DNA from: Chrysoperla carnea | Taxonomy: Eukaryota > Arthropoda > Insecta > Neuroptera > Chrysopidae | Reading direction: 5' to 3' | Assembly (NCBI RefSeq): GCF_905475395.1 | Contig: NC_058339.1 | Location: 75,420,520 to 75,484,519 of the forward strand | Length of the DNA stretch: 64,000 bases | Part shown: piece by piece, positions 1 to 11,391 of the stretch | How positions within the stretch are numbered: the first letter of the stretch is position 1 | Layout: each line of letters opens with the position of its first letter | Notes under the pieces: model-generated | What the model was told of the DNA's origin: nothing | Databases searched by the model: none | The model's input: the letters and a program-made list of their open reading frames with translations, nothing else | Translations under genes and position numbers: made by a program

Positions 1-91
1 AATATTAAATAAAAATGTTTATGATATTTTCCGTGTATGTATCAGAAATATCAAGAAGCCATCATGCATAACAAAATATTTGATATATATA

Positions 92-850
92 TAGTGTGTT
101 CCCGAATAGCGGTAACTATACTTGTAAATTTTCTTATTTTTCATTTTAAGAATAAAAGTCATTCCTTATAAAAAATTTTGCTTATTCTGAAAGGTATGTA
201 GGCATATTTAAAATTTCTAAATAATGTACAGGGTAGCCAAAAAATTGAAATCACTATTTTTCTTCTGGGTAAACTACCCTTCTTTTTTATAAGTTGAGAA
301 AATGTTATTCAGAAAAGTTGCTCGCAATTAACAAATATGACTTTATACAAAATATCAAGAAATCCGTGTACTTTAATTATAGCATCATTTTTGATTTGAA
401 CAAAAGTTTTAATTATAAAAAAACGTAAGAAAGAAAATAATAATAAATCAATTAACATGTACGATTCGAGAGTGTATTTTTTTGTGGGCTAGGTTAGAAA
501 ATTAAAAAGAAAATTTATTTTCTCGGATTCACTAAGAATGGAATTGTCAAAGTTGGAAAGATCTTCCTGAAATTCGTTCATGAATTTGAATCTTGAGTCA
601 TAATTGTTAATTTCGAGGAACTTTTCTTAGTAACATTTTGTCAACTTATTAAAAGGATGGGTAGTTTACAAAAAAAAAAAAAACTAGTGATACCAAATTT
701 TTGGCTACCCTGTGCATTATTTAGAAGTTTTAAATATGCCTACATACTTTTCAAAATAAGCAAAATTTTTTTATAAAGAATGGCTTTTTTTCTCAAAATT
801 CAAAATAAGAAAATTTACATGTATAGTTACCTCTATCTGGGGACACACTG
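92..850. mobile_element. Palindromic Tc1/mariner-type MITE, TA-flanked
   Basis: Long imperfect inverted repeats: about 92-345 is the reverse complement of about 600-850. The outer ends resemble the CAGTGTGTCCCC-type terminus of Tc1/mariner elements, and a TA dinucleotide flanks each end (90-91 and 851-852). The centre is AT-rich and has no transposase reading frame, so it is non-autonomous. Family assignment rests on terminus and TA target only. Confidence 0.7.
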
Positions 851-1840
851 TATATGTAAATTTTTCATTTAAGTTTGGGTTCGGGCGTAGTATTTAACAA
901 TAATTTTAAAACGATTGAGATGGATCAAATTATTATAAACAAAGTATTAAAGTTTTTTAAACTCTCTTGATGTGATCTTGTTAAGTATATATTTAAGAAG
1001 GGCTCTACGAAGCCAAAAAATTTTACGCCCATTATTTGAACATTTTTTTTAGTTTACAATGAAAACGTAAAAATTTCAGAAAATTTTCTTAAGAAATTGT
1101 CTAACTTGTTGAAAAATTAACTTAAAGATAAATTTCCAACGATAATAAATTCTTTAGAGCGTTCAGAATACACAATAATTTGTTCAAATTTTTAAATTAA
1201 TATTTAATACATTAAAAAAATTATTTAGTGTGAAATACTTGTTTTTGACGATATTACAACAATCTAAAAATGATGCAAAAAGATCTATTTTCAGATTTAA
1301 ATTAAAATTATAAATAGTGGAGAATTCCGTAAGTGGGAGTTTTTAAAATTTCCTTCTTTTTAAGAATTTTTTTTATATTTTAGGAAACATTAACGAAGAA
1401 CGTTTTTTAGTTTTTATATGAAAGCGTAACAAACAAACAAACAAACATCCTTACTTTCACATTTATAATATGTAGGGATAATATAAACTACTCTATTGCC
1501 TTTTAAAAATAATTGTAACTTTGAAAGTTTCAAGTAATTATATTATTTTACCCTGTACACAATGTTATATAAAAAAATGAACCACCTTGAATAAAAAAAA
1601 AGAAAAGAATTGTAACAACTTGGGTCAATGTAAACATATATATAACCAGTCTGATACTGATTCAGAATATGAGAGACTGGCTATATTTATTTATATAACA
1701 TTGGATAAGAATTACATATTACGGTCTAATAAATTGTGTAAATTTTTACATTGGAATGTCAATTGAAATTATCAATATAATGTAATATTGATAATTCTAA
1801 TTGGCAATTCTTATAATTAGTTCTAATATCGGCCATGATT
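851..1840. other. AT-rich intergenic DNA with a possible retroposon tail
   Basis: No gene seen. Around 1424-1490 an (AAAC)n run is followed by a short ATAATATGTAGGG-like tail, a combination common at 3' ends of RTE-type LINEs or derived SINEs in insects. This is weak evidence. The remainder is low-complexity AT-rich sequence. Confidence 0.35.
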
Positions 1841-1843
1841 ATA

Positions 1844-2335
1844 CAGGGTGGCTTTTTTAAATTGACATGCGCTTGAACTAGAAAAATAAGTTTTATCGAT
1901 GAAAATGTTCGAAATATTTTTCCGCAAACCGTGCAGTTTACGCAAAAAAAGGACTGACAAGTTTTAACCAAAATTGTTATTTCGTATAATTGACAGTTGT
2001 TCATGCAAAATCTAGACACTCTTCGAAAAAAGTTTTCCAATAAATAAAATAAAAGTGGTTTGTTTTTCTAGAAAGAGCATTTTTTTTCAATTTGAATGAA
2101 CAAACGTTCAAAAAGCTAGATTTTTGATATTAATTACTGTTTAAACTATTTTGTTTTGCAAAAAAAATGTTTCAAACAAAAAGTGTTGCGTATTTACGCG
2201 TATTTATAAAGAACAACTTTGTAATTTAAAGCGTTCATCTAATGTTTGTCAGTTATGTCTCTAAATGAACCTGAAAACTTAGATCGAATTTGATGCCGGT
2301 ATAAGATGTGTGCCTTTGAAACTAATATTTTTCCA
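1844..2335. repeat. Dispersed repeat R1 (CAGGGTGG-terminus family), copy 1
   Basis: Begins at 1844 with CAGGGTGGC and a T run, followed by a line resembling 'cttgaa..cgataaa'. The same layout recurs at 23632-24234 and 49366-50002. The other two copies end with the inverted counterpart of this start, so the family is a TIR-bearing non-autonomous DNA element. This copy's right end is decayed. No transposase detected. Confidence 0.6.
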
Positions 2336-2896
2336 GCCATTTGCCAACGGCTGGAGTAAACTTGTTGATAAGAACATAGACAATGTATTTAATAAAACTT
2401 AATAGAAATGTTTAAATGATTTAGTGTATCACATAATTTTAGTTTATTGAACTTTGTTGTCTCACAAAAACATAATCATAAATTAAAATTTATTATAATA
2501 TTAATATAAATATATTTAATTAAATGATTGATTGATTGAATTTTTGTAATACTTTTTAATATAATATTAATAATAATTATTATTAATTTTTTTTATTACA
2601 TTTATATTTTAATGTGCAAATTATAAACTTTGACACAATTTTATAAAGCATAGTTTATGCGACTATACGCAGCTTTGATTGTTCGGGACGTAGGTACAAT
2701 TGGACACAAAACTACAGAAAACTAGCTTAATTTGTGGGACATCATGTTCTGACATCAAATTGGACTTCGGGGCTCTGTAATAGCCAATTTTGATCCTAAA
2801 CGGTTAGAAATAGAATAACACTTTAAATTAGAAAGTTGATCCTCATAAAAAAAACTTAACATTTTTCATCTAAAACATTTTTTCGAAAATCGTCAT
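2336..2896. other. AT-rich intergenic DNA
   Basis: Low-complexity AT-rich DNA (runs of ATTAAT type near 2490-2600). No reading frame, splice-bounded exon or clear repeat boundary recognised. Confidence 0.5.
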
Positions 2897-3290
2897 TGCT
2901 AAAATTTTTAAGCTCAGTCTATACCTAATCTCAAAGTTTGCAAAAGACAGTCGAACATCCTAAAATGAGCTTTCGAAACAAATGAATGTAACATTGGTAT
3001 GGGTACCGAAACACAGGGATATTTCAGGGAATTGTGAAGCCGGCGAGTTTGCTAGGAAATGCCCAAGACTGTCAGACACAAACATCAATAGACATCTAGG
3101 AATTCCGTTTGCGAACTGTAAGCTGCTCCTGAATGAAGATATCTTAAGAAAGCCTGATCTTAGATTAAAAGACCTCTGTAAGAAAAATCATTGCTTCTAT
3201 TATAGGACTCTTACTAGGTTGAACGACTGGGCCTATCATGATTATTGCTTTCACAGTGTGGAGTACTAGGAAACGATGTGCCAGATTTCG
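2897..3290 (+). mobile_element. Jockey-type LINE fragment: RNase H C-terminus
   Basis: An open segment at 2982-3269 encodes VTLVWVPKHRDISGNCEAGE followed by FARK. This matches the end of the RNase H domain of Jockey-clade non-LTR retrotransposons, whose family pattern is 'VWVPGHxGIxGNExADxLAR'. The catalytic-region Gly and several Ala are replaced, and upstream sequence 2897-2980 is frame-broken. About 390 bp of it is closely related to the copy at 10620-11340. No RT domain is present, so this is a dead 3' fragment. Confidence 0.75.
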
Positions 3291-3690
3291 GAGGAAATGC
3301 GACCTAAAAATATGTCATTAATACATTTATTGGTTTAACCAAATGTTGTCAAGGGCAATAGAGGACATTCGCCTGCGCCCAAGACTTTGACCTACAATTA
3401 TCGATAAATTTTATAGCGTGTTACAAAGTAATTAAATTTTGCCAGGGAATGTACATTTATATTAGTGTAATCGATAGAGGTAATAGCTGCTTGTATAGTA
3501 TACACTAACAAATTTTTTGAGGTGAATAAGTTTTTCGATTTACCCATGTAGGAAAGTATGGCGGGCCCAGGCTTGGCCCAGGATTGTTCCAACTATGCAG
3601 AACTCTGGGCCAGACTTGTAAGCCAGACTTGGCCCAGACTTGGGTAATGTCTGGAATGATAATGCTGGCCCAAGACCGGTTACCCCGACT

Positions 3691-3882
3691 GGCCCACGCC
3701 TGGTTGGCAGGGCTGGGCCATAGTTAATTTTTAAGTTTGGCCCATGCCTGGTTGGCAGGGCTGGGCCATAGTTAAGTTTTAGGTCTGGCCCATGCCTGGC
3801 TGGCAGGGCTGGGCCATAGTTAAGTTTTAAGTCTGGCCCATGCCTGGTTGGCAGGGCTAGGCCATAGTTAAGTTTAAAGATT
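3691..3882. repeat. 48-bp tandem array, 4 units
   Basis: Four consecutive 48-bp units start at 3691, 3739, 3787 and 3835. Each contains GGCCCATGCCTGG and GGGCTGGGCCATAG. Because 48 is a multiple of 3, the array stays open on the minus strand as a 16-residue protein repeat, which I regard as a by-product. Diverged related sequence continues left to about 3560. Confidence 0.92.
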
Positions 3883-4436
3883 ATTTTATGAAGAATTCTA
3901 TTTTGTGATTTATTTGACAGGGCCAATTCCAGCTGTACTGCAACACTGAGTCAACCCGCGGTAGAAGAGGAGCAAGCTCCTAACAATCTACCGTGTTCCA
4001 AATAATAGTTTAATATACTGGTCTCGCAATGCGAGGCGTACCAGATATTGAGTTGAACTACACGTTGATCTTAGCTCATTGAGCCGAGAAGCGATAACAT
4101 TGTATGTTTATATACACCTTACTAGAACATCTTACTAGTGAGAGGTTTTAAAAATAAATATTACTTTGTAAAAAGGATAGTGACTAAAAGACAGAGACGG
4201 AGGAAGTTATTGTAAGTACATGTACCTACTCCATAAACAGTATTACACATGCGCATTGTATACCTTTTGGTTGTATATGCCATTTTTTGTTAGGTATTTA
4301 AAATTTTTACAATGTCAAAGGTGTCCATTTCAGGAGTTTATGTCATCAATGTAATTAATTTAATAATAATAATAATACTAATAATAATATGACGATTTAT
4401 TCTGCGATTTCCCTTCAATAATTGAATATTGTCAGC

Positions 4437-5165
4437 CAAGGCTAGGATGCCTAGTCTTGGCCCAAGACTGGGCTCCCTTGCGTTGGCCGTTCTATAGCAA
4501 ACCAATGTTGGCCCAGGCTTGGATAATCATTGGATTGGCCAAGGCTAGGATGCCTAGTCTTGGCCCAAGACTGGGCTCCCTTGCGTTGGCCGTTCTATGG
4601 CAAACCAATGTTGGCCCAGGCTTGGATAATCATTGGATTGGCCAAGGCTAGGATGCCTAGTCTTGGCCCAAGACTGGGCTCCCTTGCGTTGGCCGTTCTA
4701 TGGCAAACCAATGTTGGCCCAGGCTTGGATAATCATTGGATTGGCCAAGGCTAGGATGCCTAGTCTTGGCCCAAGACTGGACTCCCTTGCGTTGGCCGTT
4801 CTATGGCAAACCAATGTTGGCCCAGGCTTGGATAATCATTGGATTGGCCAAGGCTAGGATGTCTAGTCTTGGCCCAAGACTGGGCTCCCTTGCGTTGGCC
4901 GTTCTATTGCAAACCAATGTTGGCCCAGGCTTGGATAATCATTGGATTGGCCAAGGCTAGGATGCCTAGTCTTGGCCCAAGACTGGGCTCCCTTGCGTTG
5001 GCCGTTCTATGGCAAACCAATGTTGGCCCAGGTTTGGATAATCATTGGATTGGCCAAGGCTAGGATGCCTAGTCTTGGCCCAAGACTGGGCTCCCTTGCG
5101 TTGGCCATTCTATGGCAAACCCATGTTGGCCCAGGCTTGGATAATCAGTGGATCGGCCATGGCTG
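4437..5165. repeat. 103-bp tandem array, about 7 units
   Basis: Near-identical 103-bp units repeat from about 4437, each with AGTCTTGGCCCAAGACT (a perfect 17-base inverted repeat around a central base), then TTGCGTTGGCCGTTCTATGG and CAATGTTGGCCCAGGCTTGG. Unit-to-unit differences are single bases. The last copies decay between about 5140 and 5310. The unit length is not divisible by 3, which produces a ladder of overlapping spurious ORFs spaced 103 bp apart. Confidence 0.93.
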
Positions 5166-5330
5166 GGCAACCCAGCCTTGTCCCAGGCTCGGGCTATCGT
5201 TGGGTCGGCCAAGGCTAATTATTTCATCTTGGCTCAAGCATGGGCCAATATCGGGGCGCCAAAGCTGGGATCCCCAGTACTGGACCAGGCTAGGCCCCGT
5301 CGTTCAACTATGGCGATTCCTACATGGGTA

Positions 5331-5906
5331 TTTTTAATTTTATTATCATCAACAATTAATTAAGTAAATGTTAATATAATTGATTCTTCATTGTATTTCC
5401 TTCTTAAAATTTAATTATTCTCATGTGATACAGCCTTTAGAGTTTAATTTAATTTTAAAATTTATTATTTTTTTAAAATACAGATAATTTTTTTTTTCTT
5501 AATAAACAAATATATTAATTAATTTTATCAACGAAATTAATAAAAATTTCTTGAAATTATGTCGCGAGCTATTTCGTTTTAAAAACGTCATACACGGATT
5601 TATTTTACAATTTTTTTGTAATATGGGAAAGTGTAGTGCCTAGAAACGAAATTTGCATTTATTTGTATTTTAAAGTCATCCATTAAAAGATTATAATGGA
5701 ACTTGTACCTACAAGTTTATAGCACTTTTATTCCTCAATACTATGTATTAAATTGAGAATTTACACATTAAACAACTATTGATAAAAATGTGAGAACCAT
5801 GATACATAAAGTTTATTCTATGGTACAATAGCATAGTGTACTATGAGTCACACCCTAATATACATAGAATCACCCCCATCGATTATACCTGAAGATGCTA
5901 TCATTA
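5331..5906. other. AT-rich intergenic DNA
   Basis: Nothing recognisable beyond AT-rich low-complexity sequence between the TIR element and the 32-bp tandem repeat. Confidence 0.5.
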
Positions 5907-6034
5907 ACTATTCTAAGGAATTTCCAGACATGTTAGAAACTATTCTAAGGGATTTCTAAACATGCTAGAAACTATTCTAAGGGATTTCTAGACATGCTAG
6001 AAACTATTCTAAGGGATTTCTAGACATGCTAGAG
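5907..6034. repeat. 32-bp tandem repeat, 4 units
   Basis: Four consecutive 32-bp units begin at 5907, 5939, 5971 and 6003. Each reads ACTATTCTAAGGGATTTCTA then a GACATGCTAG-type end. Units 3 and 4 are nearly identical and unit 1 is the most diverged. Confidence 0.93.
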
Positions 6035-7337
6035 TATCGTATCTTCGCACATTATAAATGTAGCTTTACTTTTGTTTGAATGATTGATTATACACATGTT
6101 CAATTTTTTTAAATCATTTAGGGCTTTTTTGTTCTGTCTATTTTTAAATGTATTCAGCGCGACTTGTAATCGATTTGCTATAAAAAAAAATACAATTCCA
6201 AAAAAAAATAATATACAACAGGACAAAATTTATTTGGAAATACAAATAACTGTATTAGTAATTAATTATAAATATAAGTTTTGTTGTACGCTACCTTGCA
6301 GGTTTAGTGCAATTAGTTTCTTGTAACTGTTTTTTTTTTTTCTCTCACGATACTGTTTGCATATCTGTGCATCAGTAATTCTGAAAATTTAAAGTATTAA
6401 TATAAGAAGTCAAATACTTGTTTTATTGTTTAGAGAACATCAGGATATTTATATGCCATAACATAAATTTTTCTTGTACTTACTTTAAATTATCTCTATT
6501 ATGTTTAACTTTTGATAACTCACAACTCATTTTTTTAAATAAATTGTGGACAAAAACACAAATTGACAAATATTTTTGCATATTCTCAAAATTCATGGCA
6601 AGCTGAATCGATTAAAAACATTTTAGTTTCAACCTCGGCCCCCCCCCCTCCCTTAAAAAATCGGATAAAACATAATTTTAGATGTATCTATACAAATTCT
6701 AAGAGACTTCTAGACATCCGAGAAAGATTAGATTCCAATTTTCAGAGGGGGGGGGAATTCAAATAGAAACGGAGATACTCACGAAAAAATTAATTTTTTG
6801 GGCCTTTGATCTTAAAAAGCGAAAATTTATGAGACTTTTGAATCAACTTTTAGACCGCCAAAATGAAGCTATATACGGAAATTCAGCCTATTATTTTTGA
6901 TTCCGATGTTGGCCCCATTTCATTAAATTATTATTCAACTTATATTGTACTTCTAGGTACTAAATCTTACTCTTTATTTATTATTTCGTTTAATTTTGTT
7001 ATTCTAATGATATTTTTCCATTACGTATATACGGATGCCCTTGACTTTGTTTAAAAGTTAAAGGTAATCAAGATACGATAACTTAATTTAAATTTGTTAT
7101 TTATTACTTACTTTAGTGGCAATGTCCGTAAATAGTCTGACAATTAATTTTTTATTTATTACTTCTTCACGAAAGAATATATAAATATTTACCACGACAC
7201 TTTGATTATACAAGGTGAAAAAATTTGCTTATAAACTTGGAGACATTGACATCAAATTTTCAGTCATTTATCATAAGTATGACAACCCTTAATAGGTCTA
7301 TTATTCTAACAATAAAAAAAACCATTTTCAAATTAAA
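6035..7337. other. AT-rich intergenic DNA
   Basis: No exon with convincing splice sites, no transposase and no clear terminal repeats. Contains short homopolymers (for example a C run near 6641 and a G run near 6747). Confidence 0.45.
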
Positions 7338-7978
7338 TTAAGGTAGTACGAGCGCCAAGGCAAGTTTAGACTTGTGATTGAAATCATTTCAATCTTATTT
7401 TTTCAACTTTAATGATGAATTTTGTTATAACTTCATGAATGTAGACGAAAAATAAGAATAAAATTTTTCGATATCTGCCTTAGTTTTCGAAATATCGAAA
7501 GCTTAATAACTAAACATTATTTTCAATTTTGGATATTTTAAAATTACTACAGATATAATATATAATATATAATAATATAATAAATATATAATATCGAAAA
7601 GTTTAATTCTTACTTTTCGTCTTATATTGTCAAGTTATAACATGATTCACTATCAAAATTGAAAATATGCCTACATATTTTTAACTACCGTGCTCATACA
7701 TCCTTAATTAGAAGGGAACAACGGATTTTTTTGTTTTTAATAATTTATTTAAGTTTAATTTAAATAGTTTTTTTTTTTTTAATTTCCACAACTAGTTTTG
7801 GAGAAATCTATGAAAACATATCATCCATCTACCGTTTTCCATTAGACCAATCTTAAATATGCCTATGCCATGAAGTCATTTATTTATTTAAATAATCGAG
7901 CATACCCCTCCCCCCTCTAAAAATTATTTATCAAGCCTTTTATTCAAAATTGATCTGACGCTCGTACATCCTTAATGT
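7338..7978. mobile_element. TIR repeat R2 (TTAAGGTAGTACGAGCG terminus)
   Basis: The left end TTAAGGTAGTACGAGCG is mirrored at the right end (about 7958-7976, ..CGCTCGTACATCCTTAA). The internal text 'gtagacgaaaaataagaataaaatttt' recurs near 37980. Parts of the right half recur, inverted, near 34805-35000. A diverged relative spans about 55914-56692. No coding capacity found. Confidence 0.6.
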
Positions 7979-8930
7979 GGCTGTAATTTTATTTTGCCAG
8001 ATAGAAATTTGATTTTAACGCAACCGCTCTTGAATTTAAGACGTACTTCATCTCGGTACCTAAATTCCATAAGGATAGGTATTTCTATTCAAGATTCCCT
8101 TCCATGCAGTATCTCGGTCACATTTAGTAGGAACTAGGCTTGAGAAAGTCTTGGATTAAACAATTAATTACTTTCCAAGTTGTTATATATTTGTTTATTT
8201 ACTTAACTTAAATAATTATAATTCGTCTTAAATTAATATTTAAATCAGATAAATTAATTTTATTAATCTGTTTATTTTATTCACAGGCTGGAAGAAACAA
8301 AAATTATTATAAAATAATGAATTATTACGTAATTCTTGATTGTAGCCTTGTTTTAAAAAATATATTAGGACAAAATTTTTTGTTGTTTTTGATTTCGTGC
8401 TAATTAATATTTGATGAATTTTTTTTCGGTGTTTGCATTTAATGAGACTTTAATAACAGTTACTTTATCTAAGTGTATTAATTATTATTATAAATTACCT
8501 ACATTTAACAAGCAGTAGTGAATATGATCTTTAAGTTCAAGACCAATATCTTTATGAATAAGTAAATTATTGTTTTAATTCATTAATTATAGTATAATTT
8601 ATTTTCTACAACTTTGTCCATAATAAATATTTCCATTTTATGAATATGAATCGAGGAATATTGAATTTTGTATTTCTCCTTATAAGCAAATTCTAATACT
8701 TGTAAGTAAGACGCAAAACTCCGTTACTTTCTGCTGAAGAAAAAGTATTTTAATTCGAATCCGTATAAAAATAAATGCTCGTAAAACCATCAACCAATAC
8801 GCATTAAATTTCTGCTGAAAAAATCCTTCTTTAAAAATGAAAAATCATCTTTCTTTAAAATAGAAGAAATGATAAATAATAGTTAAATTTATTTTCTACT
8901 CTGATTTTTATACCCTATATGTATAAAATA
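7979..8930. other. AT-rich intergenic DNA
   Basis: No gene or bounded repeat recognised. AT-rich low complexity throughout. Confidence 0.45.
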
Positions 8931-9310
8931 TACATCAAGGTGTACTAATTTTAGTCCCCAGTTTGTAATTCTTAGAAATATTGATGATAGAAAGAAAATT
9001 TTGGTAGAGATGTTCATAAAATCACCTAATTAGTCCATTTCCGGTTGCCTGTCTGCCGATGTGCCCGCCTGTGTACCACTATAACTCAAACGCGAATAGA
9101 ACGTAAAAAGTGAGTTTGAGGTCGTAAATGAGCAACATAGGTTAATGGGGTCTAGGGTCCATATGGCCCGTCTTTTAAACCGTTAGAGGTAGAACAAAAG
9201 TTGAAGTATAAAAAATGTTCCTTATAAATAAATAAACAACTTTTGTTTGAAATATTTTTTTATAAACATTACTGTTTACCCGTGAGGGTGCAAATTAGGA
9301 CAAAACGTTG
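8931..9310. repeat. Dispersed repeat R3, copy 1
   Basis: The block starting ATCAAGGTGTACTAATTTTAG, with 'gatgttcataaaatcacctaatta', is shared with 56100-56400 (same orientation) and with 38740-38965 (opposite orientation). No terminal inverted repeat or reading frame is evident, so the class is unknown. Confidence 0.6.
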
Positions 9311-9433
9311 GTGAAATTTGCAGGTAGCTTCAACTAATGATGTTGGGTTTTTAAACTCATCTAAATTTATAAAAAATAATGCAAGCACTGACATTCAACA
9401 CTTTCAATTGTTTGTTTTCACTTGTTCTAAATA

Positions 9434-9796
9434 CAGTAGTCTCGATGATCTGAAATATGCTTGTATTCCGAATATTGTTTTCGTCCGCCCTTTCTACACC
9501 GGTTCCTATTCCTGAGCGAGTACAATTACATAAAAATAATAGATGTAATCCGAAAAATTCTGATTTTTATTGAGTCCCGATTATCGAGACTCAACGGTAG
9601 TTGCATTTCGCTAATCATTTATTAACTTTCTGCAAAATTTTCTATGTATTTTTCGTATTGATCCTTTTTCAACTATCTTTAGTCCATTTTGACTGGAAAT
9701 ATAGAAATCATAGATCACAGGCTGAAAAGTCGTTATAAACACCATAAAACGTAAAGAAAGATGTTAGAAAATTATGAATTTCGATTATCGAGGCAA
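9434..9796. mobile_element. Possible pogo-like MITE remnant
   Basis: The start CAGTAGTCTCGATGATCTGAA resembles the pogo-like terminus seen at 58386. A weak inverted counterpart (GATTATCGAGGC) lies near 9781-9796. Ends are too decayed to be sure. Confidence 0.35.
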
Positions 9797-10390
9797 ATAT
9801 AATGATTACCTATCCAGAAAATATAAACATCATTGTATAATATCTACATTAATTTTAGCGTGAATTAAAAAATACACATAGTTTACTTAAAGTTAAGTAA
9901 AACTAAATGCTACTTTAATAAAAATATGTTCCATTCATTAAATATATATTACTTAACATTATTGTATAATTAAAAGAGCCACATTATTATCATTGTTATG
10001 GCAAATAGAAATAAAAACACTTACAACTGGCTTAGTTAATTGCTTAAATACTCTGTATATCTTGAGATATTTTAACTAAACATAAATATTTTAATGTCTA
10101 AATAAAATAATATGAATTTTGTGCTATTTAGTCCCTTTATATAACTTATGAATAATTTATCCAATTCCTTACTAATTCTTTATGAAAATAGCTTCTTCGA
10201 GAACATTTAATTAAATTTTTAATATTTTTGAAAGGGAAAACATAAATATATGTGTTCAGAGAAACTTCTATTTTTCCCTTACAATTCGCTAAAAAAAGGA
10301 TAGATAAATTGCAGATAATTTTTTCTTGGCGGAAATATGAGTTTTAGAAGCATCTGTATCAAATTTCAGTACAATACGCCTAAAGTCTGT
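9797..10390. other. AT-rich intergenic DNA
   Basis: No gene or repeat boundary recognised. Confidence 0.45.
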
Positions 10391-11340
10391 TCTCTAGAAA
10401 AATAAGCAGCAGGTGTGGCTCTCAGATTAAATCTGGTCTCACCCTGGCCTGATACGCACTACTGTCACGCACGGCTACGTGTATTACTGTGATTACGTTC
10501 TCCTAAGTTTGGGATCAAGTTCTCAGTGAAGATATCACTAGTTAGGAATGGGAGGAGAACTTGGTTAAGCCAAAGAGTGATCTAAGTTAGAGAGGAAAGT
10601 AGGTTGTGAAGTTACTCTGGAAATCCAAATTTGCGGCTATCATTCCGACTGCCGGATCAAGCGGAAATTATGTCTATTAACGAGGCATGCGAATGGATAC
10701 GACATCATCTGCGGCGATATTATTATCTTTACCGACAGCCAAGCGGCGCTAAAATTCTTAAGCTCGATCTATACCTAATCTCAAAGGTTGCACAAGACTG
10801 TCGAACGTCCTAAAATGAGCTTCCGAAACAAATGGATGTAAGCTTGGTATGGATACTGAAACACAGGGACATTTCAGGGAATTGTGAAGCCGACGAGTTT
10901 CCACGAATTCCGTTTGCGAATTGCAAGTTACTCCTTAATGAAGATATCTTAAGAAAGACTAATCTTAGTTGAACGGGAGGAACGCACTTGTGATTCTACG
11001 AGACAGATAGTCTGAATTCAATCGTTGGCGTTCCGCAGATATTATATAGCTTTAAAGGGCCTCTGTAAGCAAAATCGTTGCTTCTACTACAGGACACTGA
11101 CTACGCTGAACGACTGGGCTTATCAATGCATCACTATTATTGCCGGAGCTGTCACCGTGTGGAGTAGGAAGTAACGATATGTCATCTTCTCGCTTACGGC
11201 CCAGCTCTTGCACTTCCCTACTGCTACTGTTCTTAAACAGATAAAAATGGTTCATGGAGTAGTGGCTAGGGATGAACCAACCCTTTTGGGTTCGCAACGG
11301 ACTCTATGGTCTAAGTGTGTTCCACCCCACGACAGTATTT
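10391..11340 (+). mobile_element. Jockey-type LINE fragment: decayed RNase H region
   Basis: In broken frames the segment encodes RNase H landmarks. There is an 'E..SI.EAC.W' stretch at about 10660-10700, then a sequence equivalent to IFTDSQAALK near 10728-10760, then the 'VWxxKHRDISGNCEADEF' region near 10850-10900. It shares high nucleotide similarity with 2897-3290. Internal deletion and stops near 10900-11000 show it is inactive. The region 10391-10620 is probably more of the same element but is less certain. Confidence 0.65.
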
Positions 11341-11391
11341 TTATTATTTCCGTTTAGATTCAATGGCTAGAGAACATTTTATTGTTTTTTA

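Larger units (their letters stand above)
3541..5330. mobile_element. Non-autonomous TIR element carrying two tandem arrays
   Basis: The outer 14 bp are exact inverted repeats: TACCCATGTAGGAA at 3541-3554 and its reverse complement at 5317-5330. Immediately inside both ends lie GC-rich, GGCCCA/TGGGCC-rich stretches that grade into tandem arrays, 48-bp units on the left and 103-bp units on the right. The middle (about 3890-4430) is ordinary AT-rich DNA. Flanks show no convincing long target duplication. If the true terminus is CCCATGTAGG, both sides abut TA. No transposase frame exists, so the superfamily is undetermined. Confidence 0.7.

Noticed and set aside
3540-3926. 128-codon minus-strand ORF with a 16-residue repeat (LNYGPALPTRHGPDLK type)
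   Set aside because: It is entirely the 48-bp tandem DNA array read in frame. Repeat length divisible by 3 keeps it open, and there is no start context, splice structure or known domain.
4457-5337. Overlapping + strand ORFs spaced exactly 103 bp apart
   Set aside because: The unit is 103 bp, so the same short peptide reappears in shifting frames. They reflect the tandem repeat, not genes.
6084-7054. Several 60-80 codon ORFs in AT-rich DNA
   Set aside because: No splice-bounded exon context, no recognisable motifs, and composition expected by chance in AT-rich sequence.
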